From Sanguinoderma infundibulare (lineage: Eukaryota; Basidiomycota; Agaricomycetes; Polyporales; Polyporaceae), in the NCBI GenBank assembly GCA_032821775.1, contig JAVLRN010000009.1, forward strand, positions 124,001 through 188,000: 64,000 nucleotides of DNA. The letters are read 5' to 3'. This document shows, one piece after another, positions 44,615 through 56,980 of this stretch; the first letter of the stretch is position 1, and the number at the start of each line of letters is the position of its first letter. The translations under genes were made by a program, and so were the position numbers. The notes beneath the pieces are model-generated. The model was not told where the DNA came from and did not search any database. It saw only the letters and a program-made list of their open reading frames with translations.

Positions 44615-46773
44615 ATGGCTGATCAGCCGGGCCAGGTCGCGCACGTCATCGACGAGCTGATCACGTCCGTGCGAGACGTCCGTCTCACGCAGCTGGTGTC
44701 ATGTGAGTGCCGGTTTATCCGCAGTCGGGCCTGTCTGACATACCGACGTTGCGTTGTTGTACAGTTGTGACCGCGACGATCGTCGTCTATGATTATAGTG
44801 CGTATCTGCCCAACATGCTATGCGACTCGTGTACGCGCTAACTTGCTGCCCTCTCGCAGTTGTATGTATGGAACGAGAGGTGGAGCTGATATGGGTGAGG
44901 GTACACTTCTCGTATGCGCTTGGCGTGAAGCTGACGTCCAAATGCAGAAGAAGCGGTGGTCCGTAATTAAGCTTGCCTTCCTATGGGTACGTCACTTCCA
45001 CCGCGCCGCCTCCCCGCACAAAGGCCTATAGCTCCCCTATTTCCCTTATGGCAGCACCGATATTTCGGGCTCCTCTGCGTGCTGTAAGTGCTGCTACGGT
45101 CTGGGTTTCCATGCAAATGTCAGATATCCTCACCCCCTCCGCCCCGCGCGGCGGGCGGTCCGACAGGTTCCAGGCATACGGTCAGCATCAATTAACCTGC
45201 CCTTCGCGAGAACGGTGGCACTGAACCCGTCCCGGCACCACAGCGCTGAACTCGGCGGCCATTAACGATCAAGTGAGTGTGGTCTGTGCCACCCGTCCCG
45301 TGCGGCAGATATCTGACAGATGCAGTTGTGAGCGGAGCCGAACAGTCTTCCCATCTGCGGGCAGAGTTTGACTGCTCTCTTTCCTGCCTGTAGCTGCTCC
45401 TTTTGGTTTTACTGGGAGACGTGGGGGTATTGCGGCGTTCTCTTCACCTCCGAAGGTGAGATTTACCGCCGCAGGCTTGGAAGGCGATCGTGTCTGGCAT
45501 GGAACCTGACGGAAAATCACGTCCACAGCCGTGCTGCTCCTGTGGATCTACGTGGTCTACAACAAAAACAAGTGGATCCTAGCTCTCATGGGCATCTGCT
45601 ACCTCGCGGAGGTCGCCAGCGTCGTGACGATCCTCACGATCTCATTCGGTAGCTTTGATGGTACGCACGGGCGTATGCGTCGCTTTGGGAGCGTGTACTG
45701 AATCACATCTATATTTTCCTCTAGCAAGAGCCTTTCATGCCATTCCAGATATCAACTACTGCGTCCTGTCACATATTGGAACGCCTTTCCCACTCCTTTG
45801 GATACCGATCCTCGCGTACGACTCTCTATTACTCCTACTATTCCTCTATCGCGGATGCGCCGGAATGTCGCCAAACTGCAGCTGGCGATGGGCGTACACC
45901 TACGACGGCCTGCTAGACATGATCTACCGGCATTCGCTGCTGAACTTCCTCGCGTAAGCCTCCCAGATCCCGCCCCCGGTCTAAATCGCCCTGGCGAGAA
46001 GAGACGAGCTGACGCGCACACATGTCCCACAGCATCTTCGCTTCCTACCTCGCGTGCGCAATCATATGGCTCACCTCCAACGTAAGCGTCGCGTTCTCTT
46101 CTCTTCGCATTAATATTGCTATGCACACCACGAGCTCAACCCTTCTTCCCCTTCACACGACAATATATATCGTACGCAGCTCGGCCTTTATCAGCCTCCC
46201 GTCTGCTTCGCGCTCGCGCTGAGCATCACGAACTGCACCCGCCTGCTTCTGAACATCCGCCGGGCGTACTACTCGGGCGTCGGCGACCCCATCCTCTTCA
46301 ACATCCGCGAGCTGCCCCCGACGGGCACGAACACCCCCGTCACGGTCGAGCTGCCCCTCCCCATGCCCACGTCGCCCTCGGCAATCTCGGCCTTCACGCA
46401 GCTCTCCGAGACGACGCTCCGCGAGCTGACCGCGTCCCCGACGAGTACCCTCCGCATGGCGTCCGCGACCCCGTCCCCGTCGAGACACTGCAACGAGCGC
46501 GAGCGCGAGCTCGACGCGTCGCGGTATTACGGGCGACACCTCGCCCCGACGTCCGTCCCGCCATCGATCATCTCGGCCGCGACGTCGACGGAGACGCTGC
46601 GCCCGTCGCGCAACGCGTACGAGTACTCGCGCGGGAACCTGCGGGCGGCGCACTCCAACGGCATCTCGCCGCCGGGGGACGCGCGGGCCGAGCTGGACTG
46701 GTGGCAGGTCGAGCTGCGGGAGATGCGCGCGAGTCTGCCTGGACCGGACGTGGCGTATGGCGAGGCTGTTTGA
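44615..46773 (+). CDS. DUF6533-type multi-pass membrane protein
   Basis: Clear exons: 44615-44702, 44765-44797, 44860-44894, 44948-44986, 45055-45083, 45394-45455, 45529-45660, 45725-45953, 46033-46081 and 46180-46773 (429 residues if 45083 joins 45394). The N-terminus is the DUF6533 signature of basidiomycete membrane proteins: VTATIVVYDYIVCMEREVE, then LIWKKRWSVIKLAFLW and HRYFGLLCV. Further hydrophobic segments include VLLLWIYVVYNKNKWILA, IPILAYDSLLLLLFLY and LYQPPVCFALALSITNC. The last 170 residues are a Ser/Thr/Pro-rich cytosolic tail. The stretch 45084-45393 is unresolved: candidate exons at 45244-45272 and 45326-45344 carry likely residues (LNSAAINDQ) but only in a frame that does not join. 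Function is unknown. Confidence 0.7.
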
Positions 46774-49311
46774 CACGTGTGCGGGCACCCACGTACTTAC
46801 TACTTACTGTATCTATCTATACCAACGTGTGCATTGGAAGGGGTGGAAAGGGACGGCCCGGGAGATCAGGTCGGACCGCGCGTTCGTTTTCGTTCGTGGG
46901 TTTGCGTACCCGTGTTACATGTATACTTGTCTATCTACTCTGCACGCTTGGTTAGACTTTTGGGCCGCGGCTAGCCGTGCCCTGTAACATACATATCTAC
47001 CGTTTTCTGTTTTGAGAGGAGACACTATAAATGGTGTTGGCGACATACCAGCAATGCGGTGACATCACCTCCCCCAAATGTGAAAGGGTGCGTGCGGAGT
47101 CACCCGTTCGCGCTGAACCGGATGCGGTGACTCGTCTAGCCGCATGCGCACGTCGATCCCAGCAATCCGAGGAATCGGTGTCTTGAGTGGACGCCGTGCC
47201 TTCGGCTTCGCGGGAGGCGACTTCATCAAGGCAGGTCGGATGTCCAGAACTCGCCTATGAAGATATGCTCTGCAGATCGCCTGCAACCGGCTGCTCGACT
47301 CTGAAACGCAGGACCTGTGCAACTCGACGCATGAAGAGCATCTTCGGCGGGGCCGTTCTATTGTCTCCCTCTGTGTGTGTGTGTGCGCGCGCGCGCATCT
47401 CCCCGCTGTCCAGCGACAGTGTATTCGTAGAACGCGGAGAGAGGCGGCATGTACAGTAAGGGAGGTTGAGCCTATCGCGACCTTCCCAGCCCAACCGAAC
47501 AAACCTAGAAAGAACATTGTGCCGTCAGCTCGGTCCCCCTTCTCCCCACACCGGACACCTTCCAAAACTCCCTCCATAATTGCGAAGCACCGCCGAGGGC
47601 CACCGCCATCCGCCCCGCCCCGCCCCTCCGACAATAGACCCACAAAATGCAAGGAAGCATGCCACCGCCCACAGAAGGAAAGAAGACACAACACGACACA
47701 ACGCGACACTCACCGTCTACGTATACCGCAACTGCGCTCCTCGCTGCTATTCCCCGCTCCGCCAAGTGCTGCGGCTGCTCGAATGGTCGGAGTTGACGTT
47801 GAATGCTGGTCCGTAGGGAGACAGACCGAGTCGCGCGCCCTGTTCCTCGGAAAACGTGTTCCCCAGCGTCCGCCTCGCTCCATCCGACGTCCTCGCCACC
47901 CCACCCTATTTCCTATTCCCTGCCCCCAACGCCCCCGTCGCCCACTTCCCATGCTGATATGCGTTCGCTGACGGCCCTGACGCCCTCGCCTGCCAGACAC
48001 ACGCCGCACACGCCCAAGAACCGCGATCGCAATCGCAATCGCAGGATCCGCATCCCCGTCAGGTCGTCGAACGCCTGCCCCCTCCCCAAAAACAAAAGAG
48101 CCAGCACGAGGCCGTCTCATCTCGTACAGCCGACGGCGCGAGTCACCACTCGCCACACTCGTCCTCGATCCCCTACCGCTTGCTCGGGGCCGGCGCACAC
48201 ACGCCTTGTCCCCAGAACGGCGCACAATAGCCAGGCGCCCGTCCGCATTGGGCGGACAATGGGCACAGCGGAGTTGACACGCTCCACGTGGTGCACGTGA
48301 TGCACCCTTTCGCGGTTCTGCAAAACGCGTCTACTGACGCTGATCGTGTCGCCGATGGGGACCCCGGAGACACCGCCCTCTCGCTTTCCAGAGCGCGCAT
48401 GGGGGCGAGCGCTGGGCGAGCGCGACGTCGGGTGGCGTCAGCGAGTGGCCAGAGAGGCGAGGACAAGACGCACCTGGGACGCACCGCCGTCGAGCGAGCT
48501 TGCCGACACACGTCGGGGGTTGGGGTCAACGCCAGGGACAGCCTGGCTGCTTTCTGCATTGTTGGTGTCACCGACGTAGCGGTGACCGACTAGTCTACAC
48601 TACACTACTTGTGCGATGTGCAAAATTCGACTGCACGGAAGACGCAAGACAGAGATGGAAAAAGCGACTGCAGAGTGAGGAGGGCATAGGATGGGATAGC
48701 AACGAGAAAAGCGGAAGGAAAGGCGGAGAGGAGGAGGGGGGGGGGTGAATGGTGGACGGATGAAAGGAAAAGGAATTAATGATGGACAGCAACAAAAAAT
48801 GAAACGCGGATAGCAGATAGATAGATATGTACGACGAGGAACGAACGCGCAGGACGATGATGATAGTCAGATAGCACGAGTCAATAATGTAGATGCGAGT
48901 GTGGGTTCGTGTGGAGCGTAAGATGTCGTGACAGATGTTGCGACTGCGATATATGCGAGACAAATGCGATAAACCCGAGCACGGATAGCGAGATGGAGAT
49001 TTGGATGAGACAAATAGTCCGACGAGGACGAAAGCAGAACAAGTGGCAGAGTTGGGATGTGAAGCTTGGAGGGGTTGGGCGAGGAGCAAAGAGGAGACCA
49101 AAACCGGAGAAGCAACGCGACCTTGAGATCGTTAGTGTACAGATGTAGATTGACCACGAAAGCGAGCAGAGACCAGAACATGCGACAAGTCAACGCACTG
49201 TAAGGTTCGTCAGCGCAACGTTCGAGGTGGAATGAGGCTCTACTCACAAGATACGGAACAAGAAGCATACGACGCAACGCCCAGCGTCGCGCTCCAAGCA
49301 GCGACCGGCAT
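46774..49311. other. Convergent spacer, no gene recognised
   Basis: It holds 3' ends of the DUF6533 and HMG-box genes. The plus-strand frame 47803-48300 is Pro/Arg/Thr-rich without a domain and is not called. 48650-49100 is purine-rich on the plus strand. Confidence 0.45.
47371..47396. repeat. Dinucleotide repeat, (TG)n followed by (CG)n
   Basis: An uninterrupted alternating purine-pyrimidine run of 26 bases, six TG units then CG units. Such runs can adopt Z-DNA (established knowledge). It is intergenic. Confidence 0.8.
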
Positions 49312-51253
49312 CTAATCAGAGTCTTCGGAGTGTGGCCTCGGGACCAGGTAGTGCCTTCCACCGACGCGTCTCCTCCCAACCAGGGAGGCCCCGACCGGAG
49401 GAACGTACCGGGGACGCGCAGCCTCATGTGCAGGTACGCTGTCCACCGGCGTGGACACAACCTCGGTGTGCGGCGTACCAGCAAGCGAATGGCTCAGCTC
49501 CGGCGTTGGAACGGCAGCCATGTTGGAAAGGGGGATCGGGTGCGTGGGCATCGGCATGGCGATTTGTGGCTGCTGTGCAAACATCTCGTACATCGATGGA
49601 TGGAATGTTTGCTCCTGCGATTGGAATGTTTGCCCCTGCAACTGGAACGTTTGCTCCTGCGACTGGAACATCTGATCCTGCGACTGCGGCAGCATAGGCG
49701 CGAAGTCCGCGGCGAGGGACATGTTGTTGGGATCGGCCATGTACTGAGGCGGCGCCATGCCCTGCGGGAGGAGAGACGGAACAAGATGAGGGAACTGCGC
49801 AAAGAACTGCATCCCGAGGTTGTGATAGAAGTTCGGGTCTGCGTGGGTCATAGTGTCTTGCGGGTGCGCGTTGACGAATGCAGCAAAGTTCTCCAGGTGG
49901 GACGCTTCATCGAGGCCGAGAACAGGTATGCCAGCCTCCTGTGCGCGGTCCTCCATCGTTTCGTGCAGCTCGGCCATGTCCAACATTGGCCCCAGTTGAT
50001 CGGCGGGAGGGTGGAGCGCCGACTGTTCGCCGAAGGAGGCAAGTTGTTGCGCAAAGGCGTCTGGGTCCAGCTCGAGTTCCCCCGGCGGGGAGTTCGCAGA
50101 AGCCGTGTGTGGTGCTGAGAGATCGAAGATTGCACCGGCGCTTGCCGCATCGGCAGTGTTGAGCTGCTCGTTCTCCGGAATGGAAAGAAGTGGGTCGAGC
50201 TGAGGCAACGGAAAGCTGACGTCCGGCTGATAATAACGCGTCAAAATGCAACCCTTGCGCATGAACAGATTGCGAACTGACCTGGGGCAGCAAAGGATCT
50301 TGCAACGACGTGTTCCAGTCGCTTTGGAAGTCGGGAAGGGGCGCACAGGAGTGGTGGTCTGAGTCCGGAGGGCCCGCCTGCCAACTTTCCCCTTCGGAGT
50401 ACGACGGCGGAGAATCGCTTGGAGTCGAGGCTGACGAGGAGAAGAAGTTGTAGGAAGACTGTCGAGAAGGCGCTGGAGAGTGCACGAGGGTCGATGGATA
50501 TGCGGGCGGTGGTGGATGTGTCGGGGGAGATGACAGCGGTGATGGAACGCGAGATTGCCACGCTTGAGACGCGTCGTTGGGGGTCGGGGAAAGTTGCGAT
50601 GATGAGCGGAGGGGAGAGCTAGTAGCAGAAAGCGAAGAGCTTAAGGAGGAGGAGGAGCTGCTCGAGACGCTGGAACTCGAAGGCGACTGGGGGTCGTAGT
50701 CGATTGGCGGCGACGGACCGCAGCCGCGTTCGATGGGCTCAACCACCACACGGGGAACGGTTACAACTTGGGAGGTTGTGACCGAACCTTCCGGCGGGGA
50801 GTCCACGTTGTCGAGCTTGACGTCGGAGCCAGAGGGGGGAGAAGGGTACGAGGGCTCACGATAATGACCAAGTGAAGAACGTGCAGCCTTAGCGGCCTTT
50901 GCTTCCTCCCGCGCCCTCTTCTTCGCCTCTCGTTCCTCAGCACGCATCCTCTCCTTGGCCTCCTTGGAGATGGGGTTGTACTTGTAGTCCGGATAGCGTT
51001 TCTTGTGTTCTGCTTTTGCGATGGCAGCGCGCTTCTCGTACTCGAGTTTGATGGAGTTGTCCTCCTGCTTCCACCTGGCGGCGATCAGGCGGGAGATGTC
51101 GGCCTGCTTGACGGGTGGCTCGTTGGGGGAGCGGCTTGCCTTCCATTGGTTGAGTCTGTCGCCGCGGTAGAGAATCCACGCGTTTGGGGGACGAGGGATC
51201 TTCTCCGGCTTGGTGTCGTCTTCAGTTTCGCGGTGTGCTGGTGCTCGAGGCAT
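49312..51253 (-). CDS. HMG-box transcription factor (MAT/Ste11-like box)
   Basis: Two exons on the minus strand, 51253-50282 and 50226-49312, give 628 residues; the intron has GTCAGT and TTATCAG ends. The HMG box spans about residues 20-94: IPRPPNAWILYRGDRL, ADISRLIAARWKQED, YEKRAAIAKAEHKKRYPDY, ending KYNP. The residues PPNAWILYR and YPDYKYNP place it with the MATA/Ste11 group and not with the non-specific HMGB type. A basic helix (residues 100-125) follows the box. The rest is disordered: Ser-rich runs, then a Gln-rich region with four or more copies of a QSQEQTF-like heptad. Expected to be a nuclear DNA-binding regulator. A link to mating or development is inference from the box type only. 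No homeodomain or pheromone genes were seen nearby. Confidence 0.87.
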
Positions 51254-53434
51254 GATGACGGGATAGCTCGAAAACCGGAACGAGTGGTGGCTGTCGGGTG
51301 GTTTGAGCTGCAGGTACGCGTGTCGAGTCGGGCCTGGATGGCAGGGGAGGACGTAAGGAGGGCGGAAGAGGTGGGGACGGGGGGAACGACGGGGGACGAG
51401 AGAGACGGAGCAAGCGCCTTATACGCGTTCTCTCGTCCTCGGGGAGTTCAACTTATCTATTTTGCTGTATGTGGAAATGTGGGCGTACTCGTATTTGGCC
51501 TCTGTTTGGTCAAGCGCCCAAAGAGAGTCAGGGGTCCTTCCCCAGGCGCTATTCCTTCCTGAGCTGGACATATGATCTCTCCCGCTCCTTCCTCTCCTAG
51601 AACACTTTCGTCCTTCGCATGCATGATATGTCCTGAAACGCATAGAGGTATGCAGCTGAAGGCTCGGTACTGCGGCTTAGGCCTTAGGGCATAGACTGGA
51701 AAAATTCGCCAACCGGACACTGTTGCCCCTTCCAGCATGCTTTATGCGGTTCAAAAAAGGCAAGCATTCTACGAAACTCCGCCGCCGCACTGATGATCAT
51801 CCAACGCCGTAACTAACTCCACTATCCACAGTTTCGCGTCTGCACCTTCTAATGTATCATCAAGAGCAGACACGTGAATACGCAAAGTCATCTCCCGGAT
51901 GCCCGGCGAGTCTAAGTGAACGGAACTCCAGATAGCATTCTTGGCGCGTCGCCTCGTAGACATCCTACGATCAAAGTCATCCGGTCAAGCGGGAAAGAAG
52001 GTCGGTGAACATACTGATTAATCCAGCTTCTTATATCGAAAGGGAGAAGTGTTCTTGCACAGACCTGGATCGTTTCGACTCTTCGCTTCCCTGGGCTCAG
52101 CCGTTCGCACGGGACTGAAATACCCTGCGTACCCGGTCTACCCTCGCGACTCCACATTTGCAGTCAGGCTCCGTCCCACCGCTGCTTCAGGTTGAGGGGC
52201 GATTTCTTGGAGCGGGATGCAGGCTGGATACACAGCAGTGGGACAGAGCCTGATTTGGAGTGCACATTCCGGGTGAGATATTCCGAAGAAGACATTCAGC
52301 ATGTCCTCTGTGATTAATTCATATTTTAGAAAGTATCGCTTCCAGTGGTGACCGCCACGTCCGAGGCCATATATCCTCTTCGGGCAGGAAGAGAAGAGTT
52401 TTGGTACCGCTCGAGAAGAAGCGTCGGGGCGATGACGTCCAGTGCCTGGTGCAGTATCCTCGGAGACCAGGCCAACTGTGCGGGGGATTTCGGAGTCAAC
52501 GTCCTTTATCATGGGTTGCGTCATCTTGGAGACAACGCCGAGGAACTGGCATCCTAGCCAACTGCGGGCGATCACTGCCACGCCTCGGTCGAGGAAATCT
52601 GCGCTCGCGCCGCAACTGAGGAACACCAAAAAGGAAGGTGTTTACAGCGGAGCACCTCCTGCTGCCGCAGCACCCAATGGAGCGTCGGCAATGGTGCCTC
52701 CCGCTTAAACATCAACCCGGCCACCGATATTCCCAAGTTCTGGGAACGGGAAGGGGCAAGGTGCGCAACGATCGATGATCTGTTGTACCTAAGTTATGTC
52801 GATGAGGGTCTGACGCGTATGTTGATCAGTGCGCCGTCCGGGCCACACTGTAACATTTGACCCCGGCATGTTTCATCTATGACGGTGTTGTCCCGATTCC
52901 TCCGCCGGTAGCGGTTGGTACGCACGTCGTGTCTTCGAGGGCACAGGGCTGAAGATGTCCTTCCAGAAATGTCGCCGCCATAGAAGATTGCAACGTCAAC
53001 CTGAGCGGCGGACGTCGGCAACCACTGTTCCGGCCTGCTTTATCGTGAGTCAGGGCCGACGCGCGCAGCGTCCCCGAAAGAACGGCGGGTGCCACTGCTA
53101 GTGTGGCCCGACGGGAGCGCTGTGCCTCGTGACAACCGCGGGCAGCCGCGGATCCAACCACTGGACCACTGATTCCGGGTGCGCCTTCGACACGCCGGCA
53201 CTGCGCCCCTGAATTCGACCACCACACACTACAACACCCGACAATGCCTTTCGCCCTCATACCCCTCCTTCTTCACCCGTCAATGGCATCATTACCCTCC
53301 GCCTCCCTGTACCAAGTCACAATCCAAGCCTCTCACCTTCGAGCCTCCGGATGCCAGGCTGTCCGTTGCATCCCAACCACCGGAGAGAGCACAGAGTATT
53401 TCTCTGTAAGAGCCCCACTTTCCCATGTGGATGA
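51254..53434. other. Spacer, no gene recognised
   Basis: It begins with the promoter of the HMG-box gene. A minus-strand frame at 52138-52629 and plus-strand frames at 53179-53438 have no recognisable domain. The end belongs to the inverted DUF3237 unit. Confidence 0.4.
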
Positions 53435-53709
53435 TTGACCTATAATTTGAAACTGCAAAAGAATCACAAGGATCGTGATTCGGGTGCCCATTGCCCTGCA
53501 CTTCCGCCAGCTTTCTCCCCCTTCGCGTTCCAGTTGGGGTATCACTACGCCCTGTGGCTGCAGAAAGCACTGGTCATCGAATTTACTGAGATCGAGAGGT
53601 ACGTCAACAGCTCTACAACATCATATGTCGACGCACTACACCTCTAACTTCTTTTTCATTCCTACACTGGGGCAGACCGGATATATACGACTTTGAAGAA
53701 GATTTTTGA
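53435..53709 (+). pseudogene. Best copy of the convergent array gene (3' end)
   Basis: Exon to 53598, then 53676-53709; the intron (53599-53675) has GTACGT and GGGCAG ends. It reads PPAFSPFAFQLGYHYALWLQ, K-A-L-V-I-E-F-T-E-I-E-R, then PDIYDFEEDF and a stop. The same protein ending, in the same place relative to a DUF3237 gene, is found on the minus strand in the array (3260-3400, 5037-5168, 6767-6930). The 5' exons could not be traced; the frame upstream is interrupted. The family was not recognised. It is either the 3' end of an uncharacterised gene or a remnant. Confidence 0.5.
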
Positions 53710-53951
53710 CGGTACGTCATCAGTTTATGAATCAAATTCCACGCACTAGTCGACATTCACCAGTAATTTCGACACGCTCAGCGACCACTGGCAGCACTCG
53801 CCGAAGAGTTCAGCGTTTAGGTATTGATACGTCCAACCGCGTTTAACGCATAGTAAGTAGATGCAGATGTCGCCTTGGACTCTGCGTGCGTGCAATGGTG
53901 CTCTATTCTTGGGTCCATCCTACTAAGTGTACAGCATACTGATCGATGCAG

Positions 53952-54633
53952 TTACAGCAAGCCAAAAAAAACAAAGGTGTGATGTAAATCATCCGCGCCC
54001 AAGTTAGTGAAACGGAAGATCAAGAATCGGCTGTTCAACCACTCGTACGCCGGTGAGTCGGTCTCCAGACGGCTGGATCCGTTACAAGGTAAGCTGCTTC
54101 AACCTGAGAAAGGTGTAACACGGACTCACATGTAGCCGAAATCGAATTTGTTCTCTAGCCTACGTACATGATACCAAGGTCAGCCAAACGTCGGGATTCC
54201 TTCGCAGTGACGATTGCTACACTTACTCGACACCCACGCCCTGAAGTATTGCAAGTTTCTTGTCGATCTCCCATATGATGGGTAGCGTTGACTCCGTATA
54301 GAATACCCCAGATTTGGTCTCGACGCTACCGCCATTGCCAGGCAGGAAGGTCGCGACCAAGTTCCCGGCGGTATCGGTTAAATTTCCACTGGTGTCCATA
54401 TCGATAACGCCTGTAAGTCCCATCACACTCACGGGCTGAGAGAGCGAAGGAACTTACCCAGTGATAGGAGCGTAGATGCGCTGGCCTAACGGTCCATCAA
54501 GACTGTACCCTTGACCCCTGGTGAAAGTGCCGAGAAAGATCGTCTCGAACTTGGGAGGGGGAGGGCCACTCGCATGTGCCGAGCACGCGCTGGCGAGGGC
54601 AACAAGCGAAGAGAGGAGTGCAAAGAAACGCAT
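53952..54633 (-). CDS. Secreted DUF3237 protein, copy 6 (inverted, dispersed)
   Basis: Four exons on the minus strand: 54633-54458, 54388-54227, 54159-54130 and 54072-53952 give 162 residues; all phases equal those of the array copies. The signal peptide is MRFFALLSSLVALASACSA, followed by HASGPPPPKFETIFLG. The turn is APITGGNLTDTAGNLVAT and the end is RLETDSPAYEWLNSRFLIF, which keeps the family WLN as copy 1 does. The upstream box and downstream flank are the same as in the array, 43 kb away, so a whole unit was moved in inverted orientation. It looks intact. Confidence 0.82.
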
Positions 54634-54666
54634 GGCGCGGTGTGTATGCCCACCTCCCTCTCTGCG

Positions 54667-54683
54667 CTGCAGACTATAAGTGC
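54667..54683 (-). promoter_or_regulatory. Conserved 17-nt upstream box, copy 6
   Basis: On the minus strand this reads GCACTTATAGTCTGCAG, identical to copy 4, with the same 33-nt gap to the ATG. Confidence 0.6.
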
Positions 54684-55690
54684 ACGCGAGACGCCGGGCC
54701 TTCGCCTTCTCGTCCGGAGCTGCGATATGGATTCGGAGTGTGCGGCTCCTCGCACGCTGGACTGCGCCTATCGAGTCATTGCGATTTCCCCAAGGACTCC
54801 TGCATGGAGCACGATGGCGGTCACGAGCGATCCGCAGAAGACTAATCTGCCCACAAATCTGAAAAGGAAGCCACAAGGGAGAGGAATACCGTCCTTCGCT
54901 GCGATCCCGCCATATATATCGCCCAAGTCCCTCCCTTTCAAGTCTTGCGCCCGACTTCCCATCCGAAAGCAACCCCGGAATCCGTCATCCTGAAACGGAT
55001 TCTCCAGTACGCCGCACCGATCCGTTGGATTTCACCCTGGAAGGTGGCTTGCCAGTCCATGTGCGCTGCCCGTCGGACTTCGTCACGTTCTTCGCAACAT
55101 CCTGTCCATGCTGTGAGTGGACGATGTGGAGGATGGTCCGAGTCCTCCAGACACCGTTTGACGGTCATGTTGCCAAACCTCGAGTCAGAACTACTTCCTC
55201 GTGAGCGAAGAACACTGCGGATATCTGTCAGTGACAACTCTCCGCCTAAAGCGTGACGGTTGGGATGAGTCGAATCGCGGCTCGCCGTCCATTCGTAGTT
55301 GTGCATCTGTCGGCGGACCGCGGTTTTCGTTGCCACCCATACGGTCGCAGCCCCACATCTGTCTTACTTGGAGGTTTCGAAGGAAGTTGTGTTTCTCTTT
55401 CATTTCACATCGATACTCTTTGGCAGAACTGGAGCATCTGTCCTACTACCGACCGCGTGTAGACGTAGGTGTAGTACGGATAGGTGCTGTCGGCCTCGAC
55501 GCGTCCCGGTCCGCGACTCGGAGCCACGAGGTGAGGAATCTCAGACTCGGAAGGGGGTGATCCTTCGTCCTTAAACTGGTTCCTCACGAGGGGAAGACTA
55601 CTCAAAAGACACCAAATTGGCCGCAACTGTCCCTACATGACCTCCGATGGTGATCCTCGGGAACTTAGACTCAGCTAGGTCGATGTCATG
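54684..55690. other. Upstream part of inverted unit and spacer
   Basis: 54684 to about 55060 continues the array-type upstream sequence in inverted orientation. The rest is unique sequence without a gene. Confidence 0.45.
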
Positions 55691-55761
55691 GCATTAATGG
55701 GGTAGTGGTAACCTGGGTCGTTGCCATCGACCCGCCGGGGGTTCGATTCCCCCTTAATGCA
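55691..55761 (+). tRNA. tRNA-Gly (anticodon GCC)
   Basis: A 71-nt cloverleaf without intron. The acceptor stem GCATTAA pairs with TTAATGC (55691-55697 with 55754-55760), discriminator A at 55761. The D arm has GGGGTAGTGGTAACC. The anticodon stem GGGTCG/CGACCC encloses the loop TTGCCAT, with anticodon GCC at 55723-55725. The T arm is GGGGGTTCGATTCCCCC. The loop and arm wording match eukaryotic tRNA-Gly(GCC). Confidence 0.92.
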
Positions 55762-56360
55762 TCCATCATCGCCTTTGACCTTTTTTGAATAATTTGGATC
55801 AATCTAAGGCTCATGATGTCGTTCGCCGGCCAAGTATACATGTAGGAGGTCGATTTTAGTTCATGACCGGCCGATACTCAGACTTGTCGAGACTAGAGCG
55901 GAGGCCTGTGGCGAAGACGCGCGCACATGGGACACCTAGTGGTTCTCGGACGGGAAAGCATTCAAGTCGTTTTGCGGCGAAGCTGTCTGCTAACCTTGGG
56001 CTTTATGTTGCTTGTAGCAGAGTAATACTGACTACTTGCTTTTCAGAATAACTTTAGGTGAGAATATTCATCAAGTAGTAACCCATCCGAAATCCATTCC
56101 GGTATCATCTAGATTCAACTGGCGTACACTCCCCTCAATGCATCAGTGCATCAGCTCGCGATTCTCATACGTCACTGCATTTCGCATCATCCGTGTTGTA
56201 CATTGATGGATCCTCCTGCACGGTGAATATCCAGCGCGCGACTGCAGAATTCTCATGTTATCGGCCATCGAAAGACAGACAAGCCATGGTGGACGGAGCG
56301 ATGCCTTGGCATACGTCCCTTGTGGTGAACAGCGCAAACGTGTCATGGCAGTACCTTGCC
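55762..56360. other. Spacer, no gene recognised
   Basis: Directly after the tRNA there is a TTTTTT run (55781-55786) that could serve as the RNA polymerase III stop. The rest shows no gene. Confidence 0.5.
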
Positions 56361-56980
56361 TCAAAGGCTGTCCAGGAATGCGACAATGTCCCTCTTCGAC
56401 GTGCCGCCTTCCTCCCATTGCGAGTTAATCACCTTGCTCATCGCCTCCAGCCTCACCCGCTTCATCACCCCGTCTTCCCCAAACGCCTTCTGCAGCACCT
56501 CCCGCGCCTCTGCCTTTACCACATTGATGGTGCCAATGGGTGCCCGGCCCGTGCGGTAGATGGGTTTGAGCCCATGCCCGGTGCGGACCTCGAGGAGCTC
56601 GTAGCTGATCTCCAGGTGCTCAGAGCAGTGGATGGCGGACAACGGCTGGTCGGTGTTGTGTGGCCAGAAAATCCTGTTTGTGCCATGAGCTAAGTCTGAG
56701 GATGAGAGGTGCAACAAGACAGGACGCATACAGAGGTACTGCTGAAGAAATCGCTTCGATAACGCTGTTATGCCCTCCATGGGTCACAAACCAGCCCATG
56801 ACCTGTTGTACTTTCAATATCTCATACATGTGAGCATTGTAGTAGAAGAACACGCACGGGGTGGTCGAGAATGAGCTGCTGCGCAGTCCATGTAGCGAGC
56901 AGTCCTTTCCTATAGGTATTCACTTTCTCCTTCACATCATCAGGGATGGAAGAAAGCGGTGATGCGCACCCGACGCTTCC
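56361..56980 (-). pseudogene. UDP-glycosyltransferase, C-terminal fragment
   Basis: Exons on the minus strand: about 56980-56858, 56802-56732 and 56673-56361. They read ASPLSSIPDDVKEKVNTY, LLATWTAQQLILDHP, then GWFVTHGGHNSVIEA, PLIFWPHNTDQPLSA and a family-typical tail GLKPIYRTGRAPIGT ending AFLDSL. This is the nucleotide-sugar binding half of a GT1 (UGT) enzyme: the W-x2-Q, the GWFVTHGGHNS loop and the final DQ are in place. The acceptor-binding N-terminal half, about 300 residues, is missing; upstream sequence switches to that of the retroelement region. The two introns are clean. The fragment is a likely pseudogene. Confidence 0.75.

Noticed and set aside
47803..48300. 165-codon Pro/Thr/Arg-rich plus-strand frame
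   Set aside because: Low complexity with no homologous motif. Could be the end of an unseen gene, but there is no support.
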